From Oscillospiraceae bacterium (GTDB lineage Bacteria; Bacillota; Clostridia; Oscillospirales; Oscillospiraceae): 64,000 bases of DNA. Under the pieces are notes generated by a model. That model had not been told where the DNA came from and made no database searches. It saw only the letters and a list, made by a program, of their open reading frames with translations. The stretch spans positions 62,001 to 126,000 of the forward strand of contig SVMI01000001.1 of NCBI GenBank assembly GCA_015067495.1, read 5' to 3'. A program made the position numbers and the translations under genes. Positions 43,815 through 52,330 of the stretch are shown in pieces. Numbering within the stretch: the stretch's first letter is position 1; the number at the start of each line of letters is the position of its first letter.

Positions 43815-44591
43815 TTATGCATGTTCTTTCACTTTTTTGCGGGTAACGGCAAAATACACATGATAGAAAACTACGATGTAGATCAAAAACAGCACCACAA
43901 CACCAAGGGGATACAGCACGGGGTTGCCGCCCACCAGATTGTAGAGAATGTCGTAAGGCGTGCCGTCGCCGCGCATCAGGAACATATAGTTGTAGTCCAC
44001 CAAGTGGTTGACGCCGTATGCCACAACGCAAAAGGTCAGCAGCACCCCGAAGCAAAGACCGATGTTCTTTCGCTTCATGCTTGCCATGCCGGAAAAGGCG
44101 ATGTAGAGCGAAGCAAATCCCGCTGTGGTGTGGGTGATGCCGGAGAGAACATTGTTAAAGCTCAGAACGGGGTACGCAGCATAGTTCTGTCCTGCGCCGT
44201 AAGTGCCCGAAACCGCACCCAAAATGCCGAAAAGGAACACAAAATCCAGTGCCGCTTCCCGGATGCGTCCCTTGCAAAGGGCAGCCATGGGGATCGCCAC
44301 CGCCTGCATGCTGCAAAGAAACAGCGGCAACAGATGCGTCCAGCCCCAAGGATCACGGTCGCGGATACACACAAAGAAGATCTCGAAAAGATCAAGGAAT
44401 ACGATCAGACCCCCTGCCCAGAGCAGCACCTTGTTCTTAACGGGGTCTGTATGGGGTCGGTTTTTGCGCCCGAGATACCACGCCAGTGCCACCATAATGA
44501 CCATCAGGGTCGTCACAAACGTCAAATGTTGCCATGACAGAAAGCCCTCCGGCTCCCGCTGGTAGCCACCGATACCGAAAAATTCTTTCAT
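43815..44591 (-). CDS. YwaF/TIGR02206 family membrane protein
   Basis: The 258-residue protein has six to seven membrane segments. The block LFEIFFVCIRDRDPWGWTHLLPLFLCSM and the ending VGGNPVLYPLGVVVLFLIYI fit the YwaF family (conserved HLPL/CSM-type centre). The function of the family is not established. It is a single gene, convergent with the ClpP operon. Confidence 0.82.
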   Translation of the reverse strand: MKEFFGIGGYQREPEGFLSWQHLTFVTTLMVIMVALAWYLGRKNRPHTDPVKNKVLLWAGGLIVFLDLFEIFFVCIRDRDPWGWTHLLPLFLCSMQAVAIPMAALCKGRIREAALDFVFLFGILGAVSGTYGAGQNYAAYPVLSFNNVLSGITHTTAGFASLYIAFSGMASMKRKNIGLCFGVLLTFCVVAYGVNHLVDYNYMFLMRGDGTPYDILYNLVGGNPVLYPLGVVVLFLIYIVVFYHVYFAVTRKKVKEHA

Positions 44592-44675
44592 ATCCGTTCC
44601 TCTTTTCGACAGTTTTGGATATTTGTCATTATACCACCAAAAGTGTCATCCGTATATATGAAAGTTTATACAGCC

Positions 44676-45344
44676 TTATCGGTTGATCGCCTGCTTCAGT
44701 TTTTGAGCAGCCTCCTGCCCCTCGCTGCGGAAATTGCGCAGGGTGACCGGCGTACCGGCGCAAAGCTGTCGGCTTTGATCGTCGATGCGCAGGGGTACAA
44801 ATTGCAGCAGCTTGCCGGTTTTCTTGTAGTACAGCTCACCCATGCACAAAAAGCCCTCGTAGATCTCGCTGGGCTGATCATAGCCGGCAGTGTAATGCAC
44901 ATCCGGGTAGATCACCAGACTTTCGCCCTGCAGCAGGCAGTTCAGTCCACGCTTGAGGGTGCTGATAGACTGGGTTCCCTCCCGGTAAACCGGCACGCCC
45001 TGCATGGAGCGCATCAGCGGCGGGTCGATCCAGCTCATGATGTGCGCCAGCAGGCTGAACTTCCTCGCCTTCCTGCCGTAGCGGGCAGCGAGGGTATAGC
45101 TTTTCATGTGCTCCACGGTCTTTTTGCGGTCAAAAAACACGTGGATGACCATGGGATGCACGTCAAAGGGCAGACATTTCAGGGTCGTGTACGGGCCGTG
45201 CATGTTCAGGTGACGGCAGACATACACCACCGGCTCGGCAGGCTGCCGGATATCCGTGGTATAGCGGCGGGTAAACGTGCGGAACACCCATTTGGCAAAG
45301 CGGGCATAGTTCCCCCAGAAGCGCTCCCGTCTTTCTGCCTGCAC
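44676..45344 (-). CDS. Lysophospholipid acyltransferase-like protein (PlsC family), 5' end uncertain
   Basis: The 222-residue frame resembles PlsC-type acyltransferases that add acyl chains to lysophospholipids at the membrane. YVCRHLNMHGPYTTLK near residue 42 takes the place of the HxxxxD box, with the Asp missing; MQGVPVYREGT and LLQGESLVIYPDVHYT match the later GVPVxRxG and FPEG-like blocks. The start is a GTG with a poor ribosome site, lying inside the broken response-regulator frame. It seems that a deletion joined the two genes and removed the normal start region, so the protein may be shortened or fused in regulation. Confidence 0.7.
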   Translation of the reverse strand: MQAERRERFWGNYARFAKWVFRTFTRRYTTDIRQPAEPVVYVCRHLNMHGPYTTLKCLPFDVHPMVIHVFFDRKKTVEHMKSYTLAARYGRKARKFSLLAHIMSWIDPPLMRSMQGVPVYREGTQSISTLKRGLNCLLQGESLVIYPDVHYTAGYDQPSEIYEGFLCMGELYYKKTGKLLQFVPLRIDDQSRQLCAGTPVTLRNFRSEGQEAAQKLKQAINR

Positions 45345-45574
45345 ATTTGCCTGAATTGTTGCAGTCTCTCCCGCAGCAGCTTGGTGAAGGCATAGCCGTC
45401 CATTTTCGGCATCATCACGTCCAGCACCACAAGGTCAATATGCTCCTGATCCATCACTGTCAGGGCATCCTCGCCGTTTTCGGCTGTGAAAACCGTATAA
45501 TTTTCCGCCTGCAGCACCGCCCTGAGCAGCATGCGGGTGTTTTTGTCATCGTCTACCACAAGGATCTGAAACAT
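45345..45574 (-). pseudogene. Truncated response regulator receiver domain
   Basis: The frame starts well (AGGAGG, then MFQILVVDDDKNTRMLLRAVL). It has the acidic pocket and the phospho-acceptor Asp in LVVLDVMMPKMDGYAF. After about residue 70 (TKLLRERLQQFRQ) it runs out of frame into the PlsC-like gene. The second half of the receiver, including the conserved Thr and Lys, and any output domain are missing. No kinase is nearby. The gene is a remnant made by a deletion. Confidence 0.75.
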
Positions 45575-45707
45575 GCGGTTTCCTCCTGTTCATCGGGTAT
45601 TTGGGGTCATTTTACCATTTCTTGCTAAACTGAAACGAAACAATACCTTTATTTTAAGAGAAGTACGCCTGCAGGTCAAGAGGGATGTGATCTGCAGCTT
45701 GGTCTTT

Positions 45708-45967
45708 GGAATCTCCCCCGACCTAAAAAACATGCCACCGGCATGTTTTCTTAACGCCCTTTCGATTCCCGTACGGCAAAAAATAACACCACCCAAATGG
45801 GTGTGTCTGGGGACGGTTGCCTAATATTGGTCGCTGCCAGCTGCCCATACGGGCAACCGTCATCGCCCAATGGAATCTCCCACGGGCTAAAAACATGCCC
45901 CCGGCATGTTTTCTTAACGCCCTTTCGATTCCCGTACGGCAAAAAATAACACCACCCAAATGGGTGG
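45708..45967. repeat. 96-base direct repeat beside tRNA-Glu
   Basis: 45708-45803 and 45872-45967 are nearly the same (starting GGAATCTCCC, ending CACCCAAATGGGTG). Each contains TTCGATTCCCGTACGG, the T-arm sequence of the adjacent tRNA-Glu, but on the opposite strand. Each also contains one arm (first copy) or both arms (second copy) of the terminator. The 68 bases between the copies form a GGTTGCC...GGGCAACC hairpin. Confidence 0.7.
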
Positions 45968-45977
45968 TGTTATTTTT
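45941..45977 (-). terminator. Terminator of the tRNA operon
   Basis: A 16-pair stem (AAAATAACACCACCC and complement) with loop AAAT abuts the tRNA-Glu CCA end and has a T-run on the minus strand. Confidence 0.85.
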
Positions 45978-46052
45978 TGGTGACCCGTACGGGAATCGAA
46001 CCCATGTTACCGCCGTGAAAGGGCGGTGTCTTAACCGCTTGACCAACGGGCC
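45978..46052 (-). tRNA. tRNA-Glu (anticodon TTC), CCA encoded
   Basis: The minus strand reads GGCCCGT...ACGGGTC plus CCA. The anticodon loop is CTTTCAC within the stem CCGCC/GGCGG, and the T-loop is GGTTCGATTCC. All four arms pair. It abuts tRNA-Met without spacer. Confidence 0.93.
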
Positions 46053-46128
46053 TGGTAGCGGCGACCTGACTTGAACAGGTGACAGACCGGGTATGAACCG
46101 GGTACTCTACCAACTGAGTTACGCCGCC
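46053..46128 (-). tRNA. tRNA-Met (anticodon CAT), CCA encoded
   Basis: The acceptor stem is GGCGGCG/CGCCGCT, the anticodon loop TTCATAC in the stem CCGG/CCGG, and the T-loop GTTCAAGTC. The elongator-Met form is favoured over initiator because position 1 pairs and the anticodon stem lacks three G-C pairs in a row. A lysidine-type Ile cannot be fully excluded. Confidence 0.88.
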
Positions 46129-46237
46129 ATATTACTGCAAATCTCCGCGCTCGCAGAAATCAGCTTTGTCATTATACTGGAAGTTTTCCCATTTGTCAAG
46201 GGAAATATTTATATTTTCCCTAGGTTTTGTATAAAAC

Positions 46238-46265
46238 TGCGCCCGGATCTTGCGATCCGGGCGCA
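46238..46265 (-). terminator. Terminator of the CODH/ACS operon
   Basis: The stem CTGCGCCCGGAT/ATCCGGGCGCAG with a TTTT run on the minus strand lies just after the acsB stop at 46276. Confidence 0.88.
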
Positions 46266-46275
46266 GGGGTATGGA

Positions 46276-48411
46276 TTACATATCGAACGGTTCCATGCCG
46301 AGGACGGGGTGACCGACCTCGCTCAGGTAGTTCAGCAGTTCCTCGGGATCTTCGGTGCAGACGGTCTCGTCAGCGATCATGTCGGTGAAGTTCTCAACAC
46401 CGTACATCTCCAGAGCCGTTGCATCCAGACGCTCGCGCATCTGCTCCTTCAGAAGCTGGGGCATCCAGACGATACGGCCGGGGCCGCCTTCGGCTGCGAT
46501 GAACTTCTTGGAGGAGATGAAGTGCTTGCCGTGACCCATGAAGCCGGGGGTCTGAACGCCGCCGCCGGTCATGGAAGCCATGTCGGAGAAGGTCATGCCC
46601 AGAGGCGTCATGCCTGCATGCTCACGGCAGGTGATGACAACGCCCATGGAAACGGGCTCAACACCGCAGATACACTCGAAGCAGCCGCAGGAGGTCATGG
46701 GATCCTCGAACAGGGAGTACAGCGTGATCTTCTCAACAGCACCGTGGGAGTACTTGTTGACCGCTTCGTCCATGGAGTCGTAACGACCCAGACGCTCGTC
46801 CTGGCAGCCTTCCTTGAGGATGGGCTGGCAGGGACCGTGGGGATCCAGCTCCTTGGTTGCCTTGGCATCCAGCCAGGAAACCGCGCCGCACAGACCCAGA
46901 CGCTCGGGCGTAACGATACAGACGTGGCTGGGGGAGAATGCCTGACACATGATGCAGGTGTAGAATTCCTTGACAGACTCGTCGGTCATGGAAGCCAGTC
47001 TTGCGTCACGGGCATTGAAGATCTCATTTGCGTGGGCGCGCAGAGCCTTGTTCTGCTCAGCATCCACAACGATCTTGACCTGGCACTTGTCAGCGACAGC
47101 CTCGAACTCGCTCATGACCTTGGCATACAGAACCTCGCCAAGGTGACGGAACTTGAAGCCTGCCTCGAAGTCAGCCTTGCTGATACGAACGCGGATCATG
47201 TCACGCTGACCGGTATGCATAACGCCTTCGATGCAGTTGAGCCATGCGTGGATCTTACGTTCCATAACGGACTCGAAGTCGGGCTGCATTGCCTTGCCGG
47301 CGACCTCGATGGTGTAGGAAAGGGAAATCTTGGAGCCAACGGGGATCTCGTCGATCTCGGGACCGACGACTTCGATCTTGTGGTCTTCCACTTCGGCAGC
47401 TTCCTTGGTCTGAACCAGCTCGAAGCAGTCCACGCGGGAGCCGTCGACCTCGACCTGCATATCGCCGCGGCGGATGATCTCGCCCTCAAAAGCGGTAGCG
47501 TAGGAGACGGGGATGTCGATCTTGGTGATCTTCAGCTTGATGTCACGAGCCTCCAGGGAGGTTGCGTTCCACTTGGAGGTGTCCAGCTGCTGGATCAGGG
47601 ACTTGGGAACACGGAACATGTTCTCGGTCTCGTTGGAGATGACGGGGAAGCCCAGCTGGATGGCGCCGGCACCGTAGGAAACGATCTCGTCAGACAGGGA
47701 CTTGTAAGCGTTGACGAAAGCGCGGACGCGGTTCATGGTGTAGGCATACAGTGCCTTGGTGTCGCCGGGCTCGATAGCACCGAAGATCAGCGCAGCACGC
47801 AGAGCGACGGAGACAACGTGGATCACGGACTGATCCTCGTAGCCCAGAGGCACAACGCGGACGCCCTCGCCCAGATTCATGCCGGCTTCGTGGCAATGGC
47901 GGATGGATGCGCCGGTCAGGGTGACCAGAATGCCCTGTGCCTGATAGGACTTGGCAAGCTCCACGGTCTCAGCGGGGTTCTCGGCACCGCCGATGATAAC
48001 AGCAACGCCGGGAATATCGCCGGTAACCAGAGGCAGACCCAGATTACGGACGAATGCGTCGGTCAGGAAGCCCATTTCGGGCTCTGCATAAGGCTCAGCA
48101 CCGTGCAGGTACTTCAGAACCTCCAAAAATTCTGCGCAGAGGGCAGATGCAACACCGCTGTCGAATGCGTCCTGCAGACGGGGGTTGCGGGTCATCATGG
48201 GCTTGATGTCGTTCTCAAGGGCTGCCTTCAGCTCGCCCAGATTGTTGATCTTCTTGCCGGTGATGGAGTAGTAGCAGGGCAGGTTGTAAGCAGTGCCGGG
48301 ATAAGCGACAGGCTCAGCTTCGCCGTAGGTAGCGATGGCCTGATCGATGGCGGCTACGGTACGCTCATAGTTGTAGTCGTTGCCGTTAAAAACTCTATCA
48401 AAAAGTGTCAC
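46276..48411 (-). CDS. acsB: CO-methylating acetyl-CoA synthase, ACS subunit
   Basis: The 711-residue enzyme joins CO, a methyl group from the corrinoid protein and CoA into acetyl-CoA, the last step of the Wood-Ljungdahl pathway. The A-cluster Cys residues are in CIMCQAFSPSHVCIV, RLGLCGAVSW (about residues 483-515) and the nickel-binding Cys-Gly-Cys in TSCGCFECICG (about 574). The N-terminal CODH-interacting domain and central domain are of usual length (M. thermoacetica ACS is 729). Upstream are cooC and cooS on the same strand. The corrinoid protein and methyltransferase genes (acsC, acsD, acsE) are not in this window. Confidence 0.96.
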   Translation of the reverse strand: MTLFDRVFNGNDYNYERTVAAIDQAIATYGEAEPVAYPGTAYNLPCYYSITGKKINNLGELKAALENDIKPMMTRNPRLQDAFDSGVASALCAEFLEVLKYLHGAEPYAEPEMGFLTDAFVRNLGLPLVTGDIPGVAVIIGGAENPAETVELAKSYQAQGILVTLTGASIRHCHEAGMNLGEGVRVVPLGYEDQSVIHVVSVALRAALIFGAIEPGDTKALYAYTMNRVRAFVNAYKSLSDEIVSYGAGAIQLGFPVISNETENMFRVPKSLIQQLDTSKWNATSLEARDIKLKITKIDIPVSYATAFEGEIIRRGDMQVEVDGSRVDCFELVQTKEAAEVEDHKIEVVGPEIDEIPVGSKISLSYTIEVAGKAMQPDFESVMERKIHAWLNCIEGVMHTGQRDMIRVRISKADFEAGFKFRHLGEVLYAKVMSEFEAVADKCQVKIVVDAEQNKALRAHANEIFNARDARLASMTDESVKEFYTCIMCQAFSPSHVCIVTPERLGLCGAVSWLDAKATKELDPHGPCQPILKEGCQDERLGRYDSMDEAVNKYSHGAVEKITLYSLFEDPMTSCGCFECICGVEPVSMGVVITCREHAGMTPLGMTFSDMASMTGGGVQTPGFMGHGKHFISSKKFIAAEGGPGRIVWMPQLLKEQMRERLDATALEMYGVENFTDMIADETVCTEDPEELLNYLSEVGHPVLGMEPFDM

Positions 48412-48438
48412 GGTTTATTCCTCCTGTTAATTTTTTCT

Positions 48439-48566
48439 GTCATTCCGAGCCAGTGCGCACACTGGCGTGGGAATCCGTTCTCCTGCGGCTTTATGAGCCG
48501 CGCGATGCTCTGCATCGCAGGGAATGCGGATTGCCACGTCGGGCTTCGCCCTCCTCGCAATGACAT
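48439..48566. repeat. Dispersed palindromic repeat between acsB and cooC
   Basis: A GTCATTCCGAGCCAGTG...CTCCTCGCAATGACA copy, with an inner GCCGCGCGATGCTC block also seen at 15812. It separates two genes that are probably co-transcribed, so it would lie within the mRNA. Confidence 0.75.
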
Positions 48567-48574
48567 CCATTTTG

Positions 48575-49339
48575 TTAGTCGCGGTCGAGGACCTGCTTGA
48601 TCCTCCGGATTTCTTCGATTGCTGCGGGGCTGAAGTCGTAAGGTGATTTTCCGTTGCGGTCGGCGTCCATGATCTCGGGGTTGTAGTGGATGAAGCCCAG
48701 AAGGTCTTCCGCCGGGATCGAGTCGCGGATGAAGGCTTCATCCCGCTCGTCGCGGATCTTGTTTGCCACCACGCGGACGCGCTTGATGCCCAGATCCGCT
48801 GCCAGACGCTTGACGTTGCGGTACGTCTGCACGCTGCGGCTGCCCGGCTCGATGACCACGATGAACTGATCCATGTTCGCCGCTGTGCCGCGACCCAGAT
48901 GCTCCAGACCGGCTTCCATATCCATGATGACCACGTCGTTTTTACGGTAGGTCAGGTTGGAGAGGATCGCCTTGAGCATCACATGCTCGGGACAGACACA
49001 ACCGGTTCCGCCCACATCCACAGTGCCCATGACCAACAGCTTGACGCCGTTAATGTCCTTCGCGAACTTCTCCGGGATGTCGGAAACATCCGGGTTGAGC
49101 TTGAAGAACTTATTAAATTCATTGGCGCCGGTGCGCTCCTCCACGAGATCGCGCATCTTGGAGATGGGGATGATGGAATCCACTTCCTCCTGACTCAAGC
49201 CAAGTGCCAGACCCAGATTGGCATCGGGATCCACATCGGCTGCCAGAACGGTTCTGCCCTCGTCTGCGTACAGACGGGCAAGCGTGGAGGACAATGTGGT
49301 TTTGCCCACACCGCCCTTGCCGGTAATTGCAACTTTCAT
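48575..49339 (-). CDS. cooC: CODH nickel-insertion ATPase CooC
   Basis: The 254-residue MinD-type ATPase drives nickel insertion into CO dehydrogenase/ACS. The deviant Walker A is ITGKGGVGKTTLS (residues 5-17) with the signature Lys; DVDPDANLG follows. The Cys pair GCVCPEH (about residue 113) is the CooC metal-binding and dimer motif. DMEAGLEHLGRGT and VVIEPGSRSV complete the family signature. The length is normal. It lies between cooS and acsB, as expected for a maturation factor of both metal clusters. Confidence 0.95.
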   Translation of the reverse strand: MKVAITGKGGVGKTTLSSTLARLYADEGRTVLAADVDPDANLGLALGLSQEEVDSIIPISKMRDLVEERTGANEFNKFFKLNPDVSDIPEKFAKDINGVKLLVMGTVDVGGTGCVCPEHVMLKAILSNLTYRKNDVVIMDMEAGLEHLGRGTAANMDQFIVVIEPGSRSVQTYRNVKRLAADLGIKRVRVVANKIRDERDEAFIRDSIPAEDLLGFIHYNPEIMDADRNGKSPYDFSPAAIEEIRRIKQVLDRD

Positions 49340-49409
49340 TGGAAAATGACCTCAAAATTAAGTAATATACGCACCTGCGGAAAATCCGCTGAAGTAATCG
49401 GTGAGAGAT

Positions 49410-49490
49410 TTTTTCGCAGATGAAGGATTGGAAGCCGAAGGTGTACTAATGTACATCGAGGTTTTCAATCTGCACATATGCGGAAAAAGA
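49410..49490. other. Long imperfect hairpin between cooS and cooC
   Basis: GATTTTTTCGCA at 49410 pairs with TGCGGAAAAAGATC near 49490. Inside are GATTGGAA-type arms (CGCAGATGAAGGATTGG with CAATCTGC) and a tip TGTAC/GTACA with a TAAT loop. The stem is about 34 pairs long with bulges. It could be an mRNA stability or processing element within the operon, or a small mobile repeat. Confidence 0.5.
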
Positions 49491-49498
49491 TCCAGCGA

Positions 49499-51403
49499 TT
49501 AGATACCCAAGGCGGCGCGCTTAGCCTCAATGCAGGCGATCATCTTGTCGCCCAGAGACTCGATGTCGGTATCGACGACGAACTTCGCCTCGACCCACTC
49601 CTTGATGCCATCTTCGCCCTGGAGAAGTCTGGTGACTTCCTCAGAACCCTTGGAATAGGGATCGACGCCAAGGAAGGTCTCGATGCCGGTGGCAACGACG
49701 TAGTTACCGATGGAAACAGCCTTTTCGGACATCCATTCGGGAGCGCAGCCCACCACGGGAACCTGAGAAATGTTGATGCCCCAGTCCTTCGCGATGTCGG
49801 AAGCAAGGATCATCATACGGGAAATGTCAACGCAGGAGCCCATGTGCAGCACGGGAGGAATGTTTGCCAGCTCGCAAACGCGCTTCAGACCTGCGCCGCA
49901 GTACTCACGAGCCTGAACGGGATCCATCAAGCCTGCCTTGGCAGCAGCCTGAGCGGAGCAGCCGGTGGTGATGACGATGATGTCGTTCTCCAGCATCTTC
50001 TTCATCAGCTCGATGTGAGCGGTGTCAGGACGGATCTTGGGGTTGTTACAGCCGACCATTGCGACAGCACCGCGCAGAACGCCGGAGTGGACACACTCGA
50101 TCAACGGCTTGGTGGTGCCGAACTCATCCAGCTGGGAGTTGGCGACGGTATCCAGAACCTTCTTGATGGCTTCGACGGAGTAACCGACTCTTGCCTTCTG
50201 CTTCTGGTTGGGGATATGTACCAGCTCGGGATTGCGGTTCTTGAAGTTCTCGATTGCCAGCTTCACGATCTTCTTTGCGCTCTCGTCAGCGGTCTCAGCG
50301 TGGAACTGAATGAACTCGGAGTCGGGAATACGGGCAACGGGAGAAGTGGTGATGAACTTGGTGTGGAAGCACTTGCTCAGGGGGCCCAGTGCGGGGAAAA
50401 TACACTGAACGTCAACGACGATGGCTTCGCAAGCGCCGGTGAGAACAACGTTCTCCTGGTTCAGGTAGTTACCTGCCATGGGGATGCCGTGACGCATGGT
50501 GACTTCGTTGGAAGTACAGCAAACGCCGGAAACGGTGATGCCCTTTGCGCCCATGCTCTTTGCGTAGGCGATCATCTCGGGATCGTTTGCAAAGTGGACG
50601 ACCATTTCGGAGAGGCTGGGGTCATGACCGTGGACGACGATGTTGACGTTGTCCTTTTCCATAACGCCGATGTTTGCCTCGGTATCGATGGGACGGGGCG
50701 TGCCGAACATAACGTCGGAGAACTCAGTGCCCATCATGGAGCCGCCCCAACCGTCGGAAAGACCTGCACGCAGAGCCTGACGGATCAGCGCTTCCGCAAG
50801 GGAAGAACAACCCATGTGGGTCATGTGCATGGACTGAGAAACTTCGCGGTCGATGGCGCGGGGTCTGATCTCAGCGTCATCCCACAGCTTCTGGGTATGC
50901 TCGGGAGCGCGCTCGGTAAACTTCTGGTAGCCGAAGGGCTTGCCGTACTCCAGCAGACCGATCTCAGCCATCTCGTGTGCCAGATCGTAAATGTCCTTGC
51001 CTTCGGTCTCGACGCCCCATTCCTTGGCGATGCGGATCAGCTTTTCAGGATCCTTGACCTGATAGTTGCCGCCTTCCTTGGTCTGGTGCAGGGTGTGCAT
51101 GATCTCACGGCCGTGGTCAGAGTGCGTTGCAGCACCACCGGCGGTAAAGATCAGATAGTTACGTGCAACGATGCCGTGCACGTCGCAGCCGCAGATGCCT
51201 CTGGGTGCCTTGGGGGTGATGCGGCAGGGTCCCATGGAGCAGATACGGCAGCAGGTACCGGCTTCGCCGAATCCACAATGGGGAGTCTGATCCTTGACTC
51301 TCTTCTGCCAGGTGTCAGCGCCGACCTTATTCGCGGTTTCGAGCAGTGCGTCGGTGGCAGCTTCCATCTCTTCGACAGTCGTTGTGAATGCCCAATCCTT
51401 CAA
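49499..51403 (-). CDS. cooS: Anaerobic carbon monoxide dehydrogenase catalytic subunit
   Basis: The 634-residue Ni-Fe CODH interconverts CO and CO2. The N-terminal Cys set CGFGEAGTCCRICSMGPCRI (residues 43-62) holds the B and D clusters. The C-cluster ligands are visible in HGHDPSLSE (His), GVCCTSNE, GACEAIVVDVQCI, VGCNNP, TTGCSAQAAA and LHMGSCVD. The length matches AcsA/CooS (about 630-675). A proper sigma-70 promoter lies about 70 bases upstream. With cooC and acsB downstream, this is the carbonyl-branch operon; coupling to ACS makes AcsA the likely role. Confidence 0.96.
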   Translation of the reverse strand: MKDWAFTTTVEEMEAATDALLETANKVGADTWQKRVKDQTPHCGFGEAGTCCRICSMGPCRITPKAPRGICGCDVHGIVARNYLIFTAGGAATHSDHGREIMHTLHQTKEGGNYQVKDPEKLIRIAKEWGVETEGKDIYDLAHEMAEIGLLEYGKPFGYQKFTERAPEHTQKLWDDAEIRPRAIDREVSQSMHMTHMGCSSLAEALIRQALRAGLSDGWGGSMMGTEFSDVMFGTPRPIDTEANIGVMEKDNVNIVVHGHDPSLSEMVVHFANDPEMIAYAKSMGAKGITVSGVCCTSNEVTMRHGIPMAGNYLNQENVVLTGACEAIVVDVQCIFPALGPLSKCFHTKFITTSPVARIPDSEFIQFHAETADESAKKIVKLAIENFKNRNPELVHIPNQKQKARVGYSVEAIKKVLDTVANSQLDEFGTTKPLIECVHSGVLRGAVAMVGCNNPKIRPDTAHIELMKKMLENDIIVITTGCSAQAAAKAGLMDPVQAREYCGAGLKRVCELANIPPVLHMGSCVDISRMMILASDIAKDWGINISQVPVVGCAPEWMSEKAVSIGNYVVATGIETFLGVDPYSKGSEEVTRLLQGEDGIKEWVEAKFVVDTDIESLGDKMIACIEAKRAALGI

Positions 51404-51472
51404 TCTAGTTTCCTCCTAATCTTTAAGTGACCGCTGCGCGCAAGGCGCATTGGCCCATAGTGTATCGATAGT

Positions 51473-51501
51473 ATTGTACTATTAAAGCCACCGATTGTCA
51501 A
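51473..51501 (-). promoter_or_regulatory. Promoter of the cooS-cooC-acsB operon
   Basis: TTGACA (51496-51501) and TACAAT (51473-51478) are 17 bases apart on the minus strand. The start would be near 51466, with a leader of about 60 nt before the cooS ATG. Confidence 0.65.
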
Positions 51502-51644
51502 TGCCGCATTTCGCCTGAAAACACACATTTTTCCCATCCCCCGCCGGGGGATATTTACTATTTTCCCAGCAAGCGGCAAGGATGGGAACTTTTTTCATTT
51601 TTTCTCACATTTTTGTTATTTCTGTAGGGCGGAAACGCAACAAC

Positions 51645-51869
51645 CATGTCATTGCGAGGAACCCCGCAGGGGTGACGTGGCAATCTCCTGCCACAATCTT
51701 CCGAAAACCCGTCATCCTGAGCGGAGTGAAACGGAGTCGAAGGATCTTCGCACCGATTTTACTGCAAGGGTCATTGCCGGTGCGTAGATTCCTCGACTAC
51801 GCTCGGAATGACAAGCTTGTAAGACGCTACCGGGAGATCGCCACGGACTTTGTCCTCGCGATGACACCG
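51645..51869. repeat. Nested dispersed repeats upstream of cooS
   Basis: The outer copy is the GTCATTGCGAGGA...CGCGATGACAC family. Inside it (51711-51812) sits a second, complete palindromic element with arms GTCATCCTGAGCGGAGT and ACTACGCTCGGAATGAC. The insertion splits the inner loop of the host copy. The stretch 51502-51644 is non-coding. Confidence 0.75.
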
Positions 51870-51892
51870 AAATCTGAGACAAAGCCGAAACA

Positions 51893-51925
51893 AAAAGGAG
51901 ACCGCTTTCGCAGTCTCCTTTTCTT
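51893..51925 (-). terminator. Terminator of the opp operon
   Basis: The stem AAAAGGAGAC/GTCTCCTTTT with loop CGCTTTCGCA lies directly after the DUF3899 stop; it has a T-run on the minus strand and could also work on the plus strand. Confidence 0.85.
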
Positions 51926-52330
51926 TTACATCAGGGAATGGATGATCAGCAAAATGACAGCCAAGCCTAGGGTAATCCCGCCGGAAATCAGCAGGAAGCC
52001 GTAGCCCTTGACCCGCTTTTCCTTGCGTTTTTCCACGTATTCGCTGTAGCGCTCATGCTTACGGCTGCCAGCCGGAACAAACATATGGGCGGTGGACTTC
52101 AGCGCGTAGCCGATGCCGTCCAGCGCGCCCTCATTGGTCGCCCAGATCAGACCGCCGACACAAAGCAGCAGAATGCCGGAAACCGTCAGTCCGTCGCACG
52201 CCATACGCAGGATCAGCTTCCAATCGCCGGTATTCCAGTCAACACGGCACAAGAACCATGCCAGCATGGCGGTAACGAACAGCACGCAGGAGCCATACCT
52301 GATCAGTCCTTTTTTGACGTGATCGCTCAC
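51926..52330 (-). CDS. DUF3899-like small membrane protein
   Basis: The 134-residue protein has four membrane segments (about residues 10-26, 40-62 and a helical hairpin at 108-132) with a basic cytosolic loop (GSRKHERYSEYVEKRKEKRVKG). It resembles DUF3899 proteins of Clostridia. It starts at a GTG that overlaps the oppF stop, so it is the last gene of the opp operon; whether it helps transport is unknown. Confidence 0.65.
   Translation of the reverse strand: MSDHVKKGLIRYGSCVLFVTAMLAWFLCRVDWNTGDWKLILRMACDGLTVSGILLLCVGGLIWATNEGALDGIGYALKSTAHMFVPAGSRKHERYSEYVEKRKEKRVKGYGFLLISGGITLGLAVILLIIHSLM

Noticed and set aside
46093-48600. Long plus-strand frames over acsB and over cooS, oppD and oppA (49478, 53363, 58479)
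   Set aside because: They mirror strongly conserved minus-strand enzymes with intact catalytic motifs; such long shadows are common in GC-rich third-position coding sequence.
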